Below are positions 16,631-25,667 of a DNA stretch of 64,000 bases, piece after piece. The stretch spans positions 2,873,501-2,937,500 of the forward strand of contig NZ_CP071798.1 in assembly GCF_017498505.1 (NCBI RefSeq), in the 5' to 3' direction. The stretch is from Sporosarcina sp. Te-1. Its GTDB lineage: Bacteria; Bacillota; Bacilli; Bacillales_A; Planococcaceae. The position numbers and the translations under genes are program-made. Below the pieces are notes generated by a model that was given only the letters and a program-made list of their open reading frames with translations, had not been told where the DNA came from and made no database searches. Each line of letters begins with the position of its first letter. The first letter of the stretch is position 1.

Positions 16631-17398
16631 CGCATCCTCACTTTCATTCAAATACGGCAAGGCTGGTTCCACGACAACCTTTCCGCTTTCACGAAGGAAG
16701 TTGGAAACGATTTCGACATGGCTCCCTCCAACGAGGAAAAGGATCCGTTCGTCAGACGCAGACGCCAAATCAAGTAAGTTGGAATAAAGGATCAAGTTTC
16801 TTTCATACCACCAGTTCAACCAATCCATTCCAACGTATTCCTCTTCTGTTTTTAATCGGGACATGTTCAAGTATGTTTGATGAATCTGCCGGTTTAACTC
16901 TTCTTCATTAATTTCTTGAAGCATTTCAAGCACACTTTTACTTCCGAAACCTCTGGTGACTGGACTCTCTTCTAGCCAGCCGAAAAGGTCTTGGAACAAT
17001 TCCGGCTGGTATTCCTTTGCCCATTCGTACACTTCTCCGAAGTCTTTCCGACAAGACCCCTGCTCCATCCAATCGATTGCATAGATTTCAGGTTGATCCG
17101 CTTCTTTCGCTAGCCGGAAGCCGATCTGGTCGATTTCATTAACCTCCAATTCGTATGTTCCCTCAAGATAAGACTTATATTTATCATTCAGCCACTCGTT
17201 ATGTTTCTTCTCCAGTTCCACAGCAACCTTCGTCGGTTTGAACGCACCCAATCTTTCGACGACCTCGCCAATTTCTCGCTGTCTCTTCTCAGAAAGAAGG
17301 TTGTCTACCTCTACTTTATATTGATCGGGTGTCTCACCCATATGAAACATGCCGACCACCATTACTTTTGGTTTAGCATTCTCTATCTTATAATCCAA
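16619..17398 (-). CDS. DUF5694 (TraB/TIKI-like) family protein
   Basis: 259 residues. The opening VMVVGMFHMGETPDQYKVEV (about 12-31) is the conserved strand with the histidine of DUF5694 proteins, and KVAVELEKKH (about 57-66) and FLVGGSHVEIVSNFL (about 221-235) fit the TraB/GumN/TIKI-like fold, in which glutamates and histidines may form a metal hydrolase site. No signal peptide is seen, so it is likely cytoplasmic. TTG start at 17398 with GGGGGA upstream. Function unknown. Confidence 0.65.
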   Translation of the reverse strand: MDYKIENAKPKVMVVGMFHMGETPDQYKVEVDNLLSEKRQREIGEVVERLGAFKPTKVAVELEKKHNEWLNDKYKSYLEGTYELEVNEIDQIGFRLAKEADQPEIYAIDWMEQGSCRKDFGEVYEWAKEYQPELFQDLFGWLEESPVTRGFGSKSVLEMLQEINEEELNRQIHQTYLNMSRLKTEEEYVGMDWLNWWYERNLILYSNLLDLASASDERILFLVGGSHVEIVSNFLRESGKVVVEPALPYLNESEDAQKG

Positions 17399-17471
17399 CC
17401 TATCTTCCCCCTATTCTTTTCCAATCCTACCATAGTGAAAGAATTGAAATCAAATTACTTTCTAAAAACTC

Positions 17472-17502
17472 TTGCATCTTACGTTGCGGAAGGTTCTATA
17501 AT
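17472..17502 (+). promoter_or_regulatory. MerR-type promoter with 19-bp spacer
   Basis: TTGCAT (17472-17477) and TATAAT (17497-17502) are separated by 19 bases holding the dyad ATCTTACGTTGCGGAAGGT. The long spacer with a dyad inside it is the hallmark of promoters activated by MerR regulators. It drives the truncated merR and the downstream membrane gene. Confidence 0.75.
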
Positions 17503-17536
17503 GGGTGGTAGAAAACTATGGGAATGAGGTACAGAG

Positions 17537-17803
17537 ATGTATACAATTGGGGAATTAGCGGACATCAGCAATGTATCTGTCAGGACACTCCGCTATTTTG
17601 ACGAAATCGGCTTATTGCCGCCTGCACAAAAGAACGCTGCAGGCCATCGTTATGGAGATATTTCGATGCCGCATTATAATATTGGATTTTTGCTTGAGAT
17701 GCTAATGGAAGGAAATGTAATATGGAAAAAGGGATTGTTTATGACTTACTCATTTACATGGCTGTTCCCTATTTTATTTGGAATTATGGTCGGGAACCAT
17801 TAG
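17537..17803 (+). pseudogene. Truncated MerR family regulator
   Basis: The first 40 residues are a clean MerR helix-turn-helix (MYTIGELADISNVSVRTLRY, then FDEIGLLPPAQKNAAGHRYG). The remaining 48 residues bear no MerR similarity and run into the start of the next gene in another frame. A normal MerR protein has about 110-250 residues with a wing, dimerisation coiled coil and effector domain, all missing here, so a deletion has joined the merR 5' end to the region just before the ATG at 17722. Its own MerR-type promoter is intact. Confidence 0.8.
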
Positions 17804-18393
17804 GCGATTATGCAGCCCTTCTGCTTTCCACCGTCCCTGGATTGCTTTATACACTGTTCCGCTTCATTAATGAACGTCAATTCAACATAACAGGGGCCTT
17901 CATACTCGCCTCCCTCTTAATAGACACGTTGGTGAATCTCCTATCGGGTTCTGCAGAGCGCATGCTTTGGAATCAGGTCTATCTCGGCTATGGCTATGCC
18001 TTACTGTATCTGCTTTCCATTCTCCTTAAGAAACCATTGGGCCTTTATTTTGGGGTCGATTTTGCGTACATGCTTGGGAATCCCCGTGAACCAAGCAAAA
18101 AACTATTCTTTTCAAAAGAGCTATTTCCATGGTTCCAGCTTGTGACATTGCTACTTGTGATACGGGGAATTGTACAGAACTCTCTTAAAGCGTGGCTTTT
18201 GGATTCTTACGGAGTAGATAGTTATGGGCATATGCTGATCTATTTAAAGATCAGTGGAGGTGCTTTTAGTATTCTTATCACTGCGCTCAATTTATTTATC
18301 GGACACAAAGTAGTACAGATTTCACGTATCCAAGCTTCTAAAGACACTTGCCCCCAATCGATAGAAGAAAAAGCACATCAGCCGCTTTTTTGA
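17722..18393 (+). CDS. VC0807-like integral membrane protein
   Basis: 223 residues with about six membrane helices. The layout (LLIYMAVPYFIWNYGRE at the N-terminus, TVPGLLYTLFRFINERQFN, then a helix with LLKKPLGLYFGVDFAYMLG) resembles the VC0807 family. AAGGA lies 8 bases before ATG 17722, inside the tail of the merR remnant. These genes often sit next to a MerR or TetR regulator. Function unknown; expression likely depends on the 17472 promoter. Confidence 0.6.
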   Translation: MEKGIVYDLLIYMAVPYFIWNYGREPLGDYAALLLSTVPGLLYTLFRFINERQFNITGAFILASLLIDTLVNLLSGSAERMLWNQVYLGYGYALLYLLSILLKKPLGLYFGVDFAYMLGNPREPSKKLFFSKELFPWFQLVTLLLVIRGIVQNSLKAWLLDSYGVDSYGHMLIYLKISGGAFSILITALNLFIGHKVVQISRIQASKDTCPQSIEEKAHQPLF

Positions 18394-18502
18394 TTCCTCT
18401 ACTTGATAACATAGAAGAATATATTTCCGGAATGCTGAGAATTAATTTCTTAAGAACCGATGTATGTAGTGTAAGGGCCTTTACACAGAAGGAGATATGT
18501 AC

Positions 18503-19057
18503 ATGCGTATAACAAAAGAAAACTTCATAAAGCATTTTAAAAGGGGCAAAGAGGCCGCATTGGAGTATGTTATCGATGAGTACGCCGGACTCGTGAAAGC
18601 GATTGTTTACAATTCACTTCAGTCATACAACGACCCGCATCTTATCGAGGAAGGGGTGAGCGATACGTTCATGGGGGCCTTTGAAAACGCTAAACAATTC
18701 AATGGCGAACCCGAAGACTTCCGGAAATGGATTTGTACCATTGCGAAGTTTAAAGCGATCGATAAAAAACGATCCCTTGCCAAAACTCCTGTGGCCGCCG
18801 TCATAAATGACCATCAGCTGGAAGTGAAATCCGCCGAGGATGAATTTCTTATTCAATCTTCGACGGAAGAACTACTGAGCATGATGGCCAAGCTGCCCCA
18901 AGTTGACCGCGATATCTTCACAATGAAATACTTTTTAAATATGAGGAACGATGAAATTGCCAAGCAGTTAGGCCTGACGAAGGCTTCTGTTGATAATCGC
19001 TTATACCGGGGGAAAAAGCGATTGCAGCAGTTTCGCATGGGAGGAATACTGACATGA
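18503..19057 (+). CDS. ECF-type RNA polymerase sigma factor
   Basis: 184 residues from ATG 18503 (AAGGAG 8 bases upstream; ATG 18497 is too close to it). Region 2 covers about 20-90 (DEYAGLVKAIVYNSL, FRKWICTIAKFKAIDKKR), and region 4 covers 125-180 (LPQVDRDIFTMKYFLNMRND, EIAKQLGLTKASVDNRLYRG). The next gene overlaps its stop by 4 bases and encodes the cognate DUF4179 anti-sigma factor. Role: envelope-stress-type regulon; the signal is unknown. Confidence 0.88.
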   Translation: MRITKENFIKHFKRGKEAALEYVIDEYAGLVKAIVYNSLQSYNDPHLIEEGVSDTFMGAFENAKQFNGEPEDFRKWICTIAKFKAIDKKRSLAKTPVAAVINDHQLEVKSAEDEFLIQSSTEELLSMMAKLPQVDRDIFTMKYFLNMRNDEIAKQLGLTKASVDNRLYRGKKRLQQFRMGGILT

Positions 19058-20154
19058 AAAATTTGTACCGCCAGTTTAACGAGTTGAATCTTGATATTGA
19101 AGTGGTACCAATGGATGTAAGTGAGGCAGAGAAGAACAGGATAAAAGGGAAAGTACTGCGGAAGAAAAAGAATTATCGTACTCCTAAACTAATCTCGGCA
19201 GCCGCCGCTCTTGTCTTGGCAACGACAGTTGCATCTGGTTTTGCGTTTCCTACATTCGCTGCAAAATTACCGATCATCGGCAATCTTTTTGAAATGTTTA
19301 CAGACAATGAAAGCTATGTATTTGAAGAATATGACACACACACAACGGATATAGGTGTGACTAGAGAAAGCAATGGCATTTCCCTAACTGTCGAGAATGC
19401 GGTCTACGACGGTGAAAGCATTTCGATTGCCTATAAGATGGTGAGTGATAAAGATTTGGGGGAATTCCCTATATTACAAGGGGTGTTAGATGCTCCAGAA
19501 TTCCGTGATAAGTATAAGCACTATGGGTATGCACCAAAATATATTTCAAAAAGAATCAGTGAAAACGAGTATGCTGGTTTATTTATTTACCAATTGATTA
19601 AAGGACCGAAACCGGAGGAAATTCATGTTACTTGGAAAGGCGATCAAGTAATCGACATTAATAACACATCAAACGCCATTTCTGGTGAGTGGTCCTATGA
19701 GTTTAAGTTGAATAAATTGGAGGCTCAATCAAAAGATTATATTGGTTCCGGATTACTATCTAAAAATGAAGGGATCAATGTTACACTTACAAAAATGACT
19801 TCTACGCCTATATCTACAACGCTCTATCTTTCGGAAAGAATCGACATTCCCACTGTAACAATGCAGGATACCGAATGGCGTAGCATATTATTGGACTATA
19901 AGGTAACAGATGATATAGGGAATGAATATAACTTTATCCACTATCCGGACATTGGGCATATTTCTAATTTCAATCATAGTAAACCGGTGAGTATGCCGAG
20001 GATCACAATGTCGCATCTTGACGAGCGTGCGACATCCCTCTATATCACACCGATTGTAAATATTTATGAAATCGACAAAGAAAACGGAAGTGATTTTATT
20101 CCGATAAAGGAGCCATTTGAAGTTGAGCCGATTATAGTTCCATTAGAGAAGTAA
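19054..20154 (+). CDS. DUF4179 anti-sigma factor
   Basis: 366 residues. There is an N-terminal cytoplasmic sigma-binding segment (1-45), one membrane helix (about 48-70) and a long extracytoplasmic DUF4179 domain starting near FAAKLPIIGNLFEMFTDNES. The gene overlaps the ECF sigma gene by ATGA, the standard coupled arrangement. It should hold the sigma factor inactive at the membrane until an external signal arrives. The second such pair in this window is at 39128-40958. Confidence 0.85.
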   Translation: MKNLYRQFNELNLDIEVVPMDVSEAEKNRIKGKVLRKKKNYRTPKLISAAAALVLATTVASGFAFPTFAAKLPIIGNLFEMFTDNESYVFEEYDTHTTDIGVTRESNGISLTVENAVYDGESISIAYKMVSDKDLGEFPILQGVLDAPEFRDKYKHYGYAPKYISKRISENEYAGLFIYQLIKGPKPEEIHVTWKGDQVIDINNTSNAISGEWSYEFKLNKLEAQSKDYIGSGLLSKNEGINVTLTKMTSTPISTTLYLSERIDIPTVTMQDTEWRSILLDYKVTDDIGNEYNFIHYPDIGHISNFNHSKPVSMPRITMSHLDERATSLYITPIVNIYEIDKENGSDFIPIKEPFEVEPIIVPLEK

Positions 20155-20281
20155 TTAGGAGGGAAGGAGGAGCGGTCTACTTACTCTTTCCATTGCAATC
20201 TAGTCTTGTGCTATCCTTCGCGAAGCATGGGAGCCATCCAAGTGACTCCTGTACCTGACTGCGTAACAGCGTCAGGAAATA

Positions 20282-20326
20282 ACAAAGAACCTTCATCCGC
20301 CCAGGAGAAGGTTCTTTGCATTTTAT
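20282..20326. terminator. Terminator between the anti-sigma gene and mqo
   Basis: CAAAGAACCTTC pairs perfectly with GAAGGTTCTTTG around a 12-base loop, followed by CATTTTATTT on the plus strand. It can also serve mqo on the minus strand (GTTATTT). Confidence 0.85.
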
Positions 20327-20335
20327 TTACTGTTA

Positions 20336-21916
20336 TTAGTTTTCTTCTATTATCTCTACTTCTTGGTGTTCCGCCAATTCTTCAAGCTCTTCCCCTACTT
20401 CTTGCGGAGTCGCGGTTTCCGGCTCAGGCTTGTCTTCGCTCAAACCAAGTGCTTTCGCGGTAGAGTCGAGAAGTTCTTCGAAAAGATCCGGATGCTCCAC
20501 AAGCGAAATTCCGTAGGATGGAATCATCTCTTTGATCTTCGGCTCCCACTCTTTCACGTATTGCGGGAAGCATTTTTTAATGACCTGCAACATGACGTGA
20601 ACCGCTGTCGAAGCACCTGGTGACGCACCAAGCAATGCTGCAATGGATCCGTCTGCGGCACTTACAACTTCCGTACCGAATTGCAGTGTTCCTTTGCCGC
20701 CTGCTTCCGTGTCCTTGATGACCTGGACACGCTGGCCTGCAACGACTAAATCCCAATCTTCGCTCTTAGCATCTGGGACGAACTCGCGCAATTCTTCCAT
20801 GCGCTGTTCTTTTGACAACATCAGCTGTTGAATCAAATATTTGGTAAGCGCCATTTCCTTCGCGCCTGCCGCCAACATCGTGAAGAGGTTATTTGGTTTC
20901 ACGGAAGTGATCAAATCCAAATTGGACCCCGTCTTCAAGAATTTTGGAGAGAAGCCTGCAAACGGTCCGAACAGTAATGACTTTTTATTATCGATATAGC
21001 GTGTGTCCAGATGCGGAACAGACATCGGCGGTGCGCCAACAGACGCTTTGCCGTACACTTTCGCGTGATGCTGCTCTACGACCTCTGGATTTTTACAGAC
21101 CATGAAGATACCGCTGACTGGGAAGCCCCCGATATGTTTTCCTTCTGGAATGCCGGACTTTTGTAGAAGATGCAAACTTCCGCCACCCGCACCGATAAAT
21201 ACGAATTTCGCAGTGTGGCGTTCGACTGCCCCACTGTTCAAATTCTTCACTTTCAACTCCCATAACCCGGCAGCTGTGCGTTTTAGGCTTGTGACGCTAT
21301 GGTTGTAATGGATATCGACTTGGTTGTCTGACAAATGATCAAACAACATGCGAGTCAACGAACCAAAATTGACGTCTGTCCCAGAATCGATTTTAGTTGC
21401 TGCAAGCGGTTCTGTAATCTTCCGGTCTTTCATCATGAGTGGCATCCACTCCGCCAATGTTTCAGGCTGATCGGAGAACTCCATTCCCTGGAACAGCGGA
21501 TTATTGGATAGCGCTTCAAAACGCTTCTTCAAAAACTTTACATTGTCTTCTCCGTGTACATAGCTAATATGAGGCAGCGGCATGATGAAGTCTTTTGGGT
21601 TGCGGATCAACTCGCGATTGACGAGATAGGACCAGAACTGTCTGGATAACTGGAACTGCTCGTTTACGTTAATCGCTTTGCTGATATCCATGGAGCCGTC
21701 GGATTTTTCTGTCGTGTAGTTAAGCTCACATAGTGCCGAGTGTCCTGTTCCGGCATTGTTCCACTCATTCGAGCTTTCCACGCCTGCTTCGCCAAGCTTC
21801 TCAAACACGGTAATATTCCAATCCGGCTTTAATTCTTTAAGCAAGGTCCCCAAAGTTGCGCTCATAATTCCGGCACCGATTAAAATGACGTCTTTATTGG
21901 TTTCTCTGTTGCTCAT
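20336..21916 (-). CDS. mqo: Malate:quinone oxidoreductase
   Basis: 526 residues from ATG 21916, the start with correct spacing to AAGGAT; ATG 21925 is too close. FAD-dependent enzyme on the inner face of the membrane that oxidises malate to oxaloacetate and feeds electrons to the quinone pool. It has the FAD-binding [20 protein letters not shown] near the N-terminus, the Mqo signature [20 protein letters not shown] (about 48-67) and [17 protein letters not shown] near the C-terminus. The last 40 residues are an acidic tail ([20 protein letters not shown]), longer than in many homologues. Monocistronic. Confidence 0.94.
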   Translation of the reverse strand: MSNRETNKDVILIGAGIMSATLGTLLKELKPDWNITVFEKLGEAGVESSNEWNNAGTGHSALCELNYTTEKSDGSMDISKAINVNEQFQLSRQFWSYLVNRELIRNPKDFIMPLPHISYVHGEDNVKFLKKRFEALSNNPLFQGMEFSDQPETLAEWMPLMMKDRKITEPLAATKIDSGTDVNFGSLTRMLFDHLSDNQVDIHYNHSVTSLKRTAAGLWELKVKNLNSGAVERHTAKFVFIGAGGGSLHLLQKSGIPEGKHIGGFPVSGIFMVCKNPEVVEQHHAKVYGKASVGAPPMSVPHLDTRYIDNKKSLLFGPFAGFSPKFLKTGSNLDLITSVKPNNLFTMLAAGAKEMALTKYLIQQLMLSKEQRMEELREFVPDAKSEDWDLVVAGQRVQVIKDTEAGGKGTLQFGTEVVSAADGSIAALLGASPGASTAVHVMLQVIKKCFPQYVKEWEPKIKEMIPSYGISLVEHPDLFEELLDSTAKALGLSEDKPEPETATPQEVGEELEELAEHQEVEIIEEN

Positions 21917-22100
21917 TTTTACCATATCCTTATATGTTAAGATTTGCAGAAAATGACATGGGCCCTGACGCCTAATGATGCAACAGCCAAGACGTGACCT
22001 ATGACCTTTTCTGTATCATTGTAAACCTATAATAGTATAGCACAATTGCAGTTGAAATTGAATATGAACTGTCTTTTATCTTACTGAATTAAAATCCTGC

Positions 22101-22137
22101 AAAAAGGGCTGAAATCTAAAAGATTTCAACCCTTTTC
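22101..22137 (-). terminator. Terminator of the SDR/MFS operon
   Basis: AAAAGGGTTGAAATCT pairs with AGATTTCAGCCCTTTT around a 3-base loop, followed by TTGC on the minus strand. It lies 17 bases past the SDR stop. Confidence 0.9.
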
Positions 22138-22153
22138 CCAGTTCATATCGTTG

Positions 22154-22903
22154 TCAGTAGATTTTAATCGATCCACCATCTACCATAATCGTTTGTCCTG
22201 TAATATAATCAGCATCTTCACTGGCTAAGAATACAGCAGTACGGCCGATGTCGCCTTCCGGATCGCCCAAACGGCGCAACGGAATGTTATTGATCATTTT
22301 TTCATAGAGTTCCGGTGCAGACTGGCTCCACGCTTGTACGCCCTCTGTAAGGGCGATTGGAGCGATGAGATTGACATTGATGCCTTCGGGACCCCACTCA
22401 TTGGCAGCCACACGAGTAATCGCACGAATCGCTTCTTTTGCAGCAGCGTAAGACGCTTGCGTTGGCTGGCCTGAGATACCTGCTCCTGAAGCAAAGTTAA
22501 TGACCTTCCCTTTTGATTTCTTTAACTCCGGATACGCAGCTGTCATGAAATTGAATGTCGGATAAAAGCCTGTATTAAAGGAGAGGTCAAACATCTCCAT
22601 TGTCGTCTGCACAAAAGGAGCCTGTTTCGATGCATGTGCATTATTGACAAGGATATCAAGTTTACCGAACTTGTTTACAACTTCATTTACAATCGATTCC
22701 ACGTTTTCCTTCTTGGAAATATCCTGAATGAATAACATGCCTTCTGTAAATTGATTAACTTCCTCAAGCGTCTGGTTCCCTTTTTCCTCATTGATGTCCA
22801 CAATTGCAATGTGGGCGCCTTCTTTCGCCATAGCAAGCGCGATGCCTCGTCCGATACCTGAAGCACTACCCGTTACAATTCCAACTTTGCCTTTTAATCT
22901 CAT
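22154..22903 (-). CDS. Short-chain dehydrogenase/reductase (SDR)
   Basis: 249 residues, classical SDR. TGSASGIG (11-18) binds the NAD(P) cofactor, ILVNNAHAS sits at about 84-92, and the active site is formed by S143-region INFASGAG and YAAAK (Y-x3-K, about 156-160). The C-terminal ITGQTIMVDGG is typical. Acidic residue after strand 2 (VDINEEK) suggests NAD(H) preference. Third gene of the MarR-SDR-MFS-SDR locus, 33 bases after the MFS gene; the substrate is unknown but the locus looks catabolic. Confidence 0.88.
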   Translation of the reverse strand: MRLKGKVGIVTGSASGIGRGIALAMAKEGAHIAIVDINEEKGNQTLEEVNQFTEGMLFIQDISKKENVESIVNEVVNKFGKLDILVNNAHASKQAPFVQTTMEMFDLSFNTGFYPTFNFMTAAYPELKKSKGKVINFASGAGISGQPTQASYAAAKEAIRAITRVAANEWGPEGINVNLIAPIALTEGVQAWSQSAPELYEKMINNIPLRRLGDPEGDIGRTAVFLASEDADYITGQTIMVDGGSIKIY

Positions 22904-22936
22904 ACGAACACCTCATCTCGTATATTTTGCTGCCTA

Positions 22937-24199
22937 TTACTTCCAAAGCCCTGCTTTTACTAGTTTCTCTTTATTACGGAACGCCATCACAATAAAGACC
23001 ATGTTAAGAATCAACATGACGACGATAGCGTACATGGACGTTACATAGGTTCCTGTAAAGTCAAAGATATACCCATATGCCGGAAGCGCAATAATGGATG
23101 CGACTGCCAAACCAATCGAGGCTGTTGAATAAATTTGGCTATAATCACGGCTGCCGAACAAGGAAGAGGCCATCGCTGGTCCAAGCGTTCCGATCGACGA
23201 GCTCATAAATCCGAATAGGATTAATGAAATAATAATGAAAGCCGTACTTTCCGGGAAAGCGAGTAATAAGACGATCGCTGCCGTTCCAAATGCCATGGCA
23301 AGCAGTGATGTGTTTTTTGCGCCAATCCGGTCCGATAAATAACCAAATGTCAAAGATCCCACAAAGATTCCCAATGCCATTGCCGCCATTGCATTTCCGG
23401 CAAATGTCACATCATATCCTTTATCCACCAAATAGGTTGGGACATGCATACTGAAGCTGGCCACTGCCGTAACAATGAAGAAAAACAGACCTAACAAGAT
23501 AAATGCCGGGGACTTGCTGGCATCCTTGAATGCAATCCCAGTTTGCTCCGCTGCATCTTCCGTCTTCGATTCATTGTTTCCATTTTCCATCCCATATGGA
23601 AGCAAATTTTTCTGTTGCGGTTTATAACGTAACAATAGGAAGATAGTTGGCACTAGAATGATCATGACAACCAGTCCGACTGTATAGTACGATGTTCTCC
23701 AACCAAGGTCAGAAATTAATTTACCGACTATCGGCTGTGTAAAGATACCAAATAAGCCACCAACAGCCGACATGATGCCAAGTGCAATACCATTTCTCTT
23801 TTTAAACCACTGTTGAATTATTACTGGACCTGCGAGTACTGTGATGAATACCCCACCGACTGCTAACGGAATGGAAAGGGCATACCATCCCCAAACAGAA
23901 TTCATAAAGCCAAACAATGCAAATGAACCTGCTTGAAGTAAAACTGCAATGATGAGCACTAATCCTGTATTAAATTTAGTTAAAATCTTACCGCCAATCG
24001 GTAAGAAAATCATTGTGATAACAGACGAAATACTTAAATATAACGTTAAATTCCCTACACCTACGCCAAGATCCTTGGCAACTGGTGATATAAACAAGCT
24101 TGCTGTATTATTCAGAGCCGCCTTTCCTAACCCGACTGTGATACATAAACCAATCAGGACAAACCACGCAAAATGGATTTTTTTCTTAGTTGAATTCAT
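22937..24199 (-). CDS. MFS transporter (OxlT/monocarboxylate-like)
   Basis: 420 residues, 12 membrane helices. The cytoplasmic loop between helices 2 and 3 has the MFS A-motif-like GGKILTKFNTG, and WFKKRNGIALGIMSAVGGLFG (in part) between helices 4 and 5 is the pattern of the OxlT/MCT branch, as is GYLSDRIGAKN in the second half. This branch moves carboxylates. GGAGGAAC precedes ATG 24199. Placed between two SDR genes, it probably brings in the substrate they oxidise. Confidence 0.8.
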   Translation of the reverse strand: MNSTKKKIHFAWFVLIGLCITVGLGKAALNNTASLFISPVAKDLGVGVGNLTLYLSISSVITMIFLPIGGKILTKFNTGLVLIIAVLLQAGSFALFGFMNSVWGWYALSIPLAVGGVFITVLAGPVIIQQWFKKRNGIALGIMSAVGGLFGIFTQPIVGKLISDLGWRTSYYTVGLVVMIILVPTIFLLLRYKPQQKNLLPYGMENGNNESKTEDAAEQTGIAFKDASKSPAFILLGLFFFIVTAVASFSMHVPTYLVDKGYDVTFAGNAMAAMALGIFVGSLTFGYLSDRIGAKNTSLLAMAFGTAAIVLLLAFPESTAFIIISLILFGFMSSSIGTLGPAMASSLFGSRDYSQIYSTASIGLAVASIIALPAYGYIFDFTGTYVTSMYAIVVMLILNMVFIVMAFRNKEKLVKAGLWK

Positions 24200-24243
24200 T
24201 AATTATGTTCCTCCACCTACTGTATGACTTATAACGCTCAACG

Positions 24244-24297
24244 AAAAATGCCAGTATGCAACTTTCACTTCCTGCAAGGAAACATCTGGCATTATTT
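24244..24297 (-). terminator. Hairpin between the first SDR gene and the MFS gene
   Basis: AATGCCAG and CTGGCATT pair with a 34-base middle that itself can fold, followed by TTTTCG on the minus strand. It may attenuate read-through from the SDR gene at 24323 into the MFS gene. Confidence 0.6.
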
Positions 24298-24322
24298 CGT
24301 CCCGCGTTATTTATTTGTTTAA

Positions 24323-25132
24323 TTAAGCTTGTGATTTTTTCATGAAATCATTAAAATCTGCAATAGATGGGTTACCAATGTAGTGGCCGCCTTCTACTTT
24401 AATGGTTTGGCCTGTAATGTACTTGGATTCATCTGAAGCTAAGAACAATACGGTATAGCCGATATCTTCCGGCTCACCGTTATATGGAAGTGCATTGTAT
24501 TTCAAGAAGATGTCTTGCACTTCTTTCGGTAAGTTTTGCTCCGCTGCAGGAGTCAAAATAAGACCAGGCGCTACCGCATTACAGCGGATCCGGTCTTTAC
24601 CATACTGTGTTGCAATATAGGAAGTGAGATGCACAACTGCTGCTTTGGAAGCACCATATGCCGTTCTGATGGCATCGGATGCGAAACCAGCCATAGAAGC
24701 TGTGTTGATGATAGAGCCGCCACCTGCTTTTTGCATATATGGAATAGCGAAACGGCTTCCCAACAGAACACTTTTCATGTTGACATTCATGAGACGATCC
24801 CATTCATCCAAGTCCATGTTGACTACATCCAAATCTTTTTTCAGGTTTGTTAACCCGACATTATTGAAGAGAACGTCAATTTTGCCATACGTATTGACTG
24901 TAAACTCAACAGCTTCTTTAATGGACTCTTCAACGGACGCATCTAGAAAAATCGCCGAAGCTGTCCCACCATTTTTTTCAATTTCTTTTACGGCTTCTTT
25001 CGCTCCCTCTAGATTAAAGTCACCAATGACGACTTTAGCTCCTTCTTTCGCCAAAAGCTGTGCACTTGATAAGCCGATTCCTGAGGCGCCGCCAGTTATA
25101 AGCGCTACTTTTCCCTCAACTCTAGCCATCAT
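24323..25132 (-). CDS. Short-chain dehydrogenase/reductase (SDR)
   Basis: 269 residues from ATG 25132 (AAGG 8 bases upstream; GTG 25141 overlaps the ribosome site). TGGASGIG cofactor motif near residue 13, GDFNLEGAK after strand 2 (NAD-type), LFNNVGLT, and the catalytic INTASMAGF / YGASK pair (about 140-160). The C-terminus YITGQTIKVEGG has a short extra tail (NPSIADFNDFMKKSQA). First structural gene after the MarR regulator. The two SDR proteins are clearly different, so they probably act on successive or different substrates. Confidence 0.88.
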   Translation of the reverse strand: MMARVEGKVALITGGASGIGLSSAQLLAKEGAKVVIGDFNLEGAKEAVKEIEKNGGTASAIFLDASVEESIKEAVEFTVNTYGKIDVLFNNVGLTNLKKDLDVVNMDLDEWDRLMNVNMKSVLLGSRFAIPYMQKAGGGSIINTASMAGFASDAIRTAYGASKAAVVHLTSYIATQYGKDRIRCNAVAPGLILTPAAEQNLPKEVQDIFLKYNALPYNGEPEDIGYTVLFLASDESKYITGQTIKVEGGHYIGNPSIADFNDFMKKSQA

Positions 25133-25168
25133 ATTAACCACCTTTTTAATAATATTTGTAGGATCTCC

Positions 25169-25594
25169 CTAATCCTTCACAATATGCTCAATTAACTTTT
25201 TCTGAATACGCGCCATTTGTTGAATCTCTTCGTCAGTGAGGATGGAATATAAATCTCTTCTCATTGCTTGGCCAATTTCTTGTGCTTCATTAAAAATCTC
25301 ATAGCCTCTATCTGTAATAGAGAGACGGACAATTCGACGGTCAGCCGCGTCATATTCCCGTTCCGCATAGCCTTCCTTGATCAGCTTGTTCGCAATACTT
25401 GTCATGCCGCCTGGCGTATAACCCAACTTTTTTGCAAGTTCCGTTTGCATGAGCGGACCTTTCTCACGCAACTGATTGAGAACGAGAATTTGAGAAACCC
25501 CAATGTTTCCTTGGATGTGATTCAAGAAATAGATGATCGATTCGTTATTGAGCAACTCCGCTTGACGGATTAGTTCGAATATAGATGTCTTCAT
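25169..25594 (-). CDS. MarR family transcriptional regulator
   Basis: 141 residues with the winged helix-turn-helix at about 35-100: QTELAKKLGYTPGGMTSIAN as recognition helices and DAADRRIVRLSITDRGYEIF (wing, DxRxxxLxLT) as the hallmark. It is 36 bases upstream of the first SDR gene on the same strand. An 18-bp palindrome overlapping the -35 element upstream (25650-25667) is the probable operator, so it likely represses its own operon until a small ligand binds. Confidence 0.9.
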   Translation of the reverse strand: MKTSIFELIRQAELLNNESIIYFLNHIQGNIGVSQILVLNQLREKGPLMQTELAKKLGYTPGGMTSIANKLIKEGYAEREYDAADRRIVRLSITDRGYEIFNEAQEIGQAMRRDLYSILTDEEIQQMARIQKKLIEHIVKD

Positions 25595-25626
25595 AATAAT
25601 TCTTAGACCCTTTCTTCTACGTAATT

Positions 25627-25667
25627 TATTTTACCACTAAATATTTCACTGGCAATAATTATTGTCA
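25627..25667 (-). promoter_or_regulatory. MarR-operon promoter with palindromic operator
   Basis: TGACAATAATTATTGCCA (25650-25667, minus strand) is an 18-bp palindrome with one mismatched pair. Its last six bases, TTGCCA, are the -35; TAAAAT follows after 16 bases as the -10 (about 25628-25633). A repressor on the palindrome would block polymerase directly. Confidence 0.65.

Noticed and set aside
20206..20463. Plus-strand ORF overlapping the 3' end of mqo
   Set aside because: No ribosome site, crosses a strong terminator hairpin, and lies mostly antisense to mqo.
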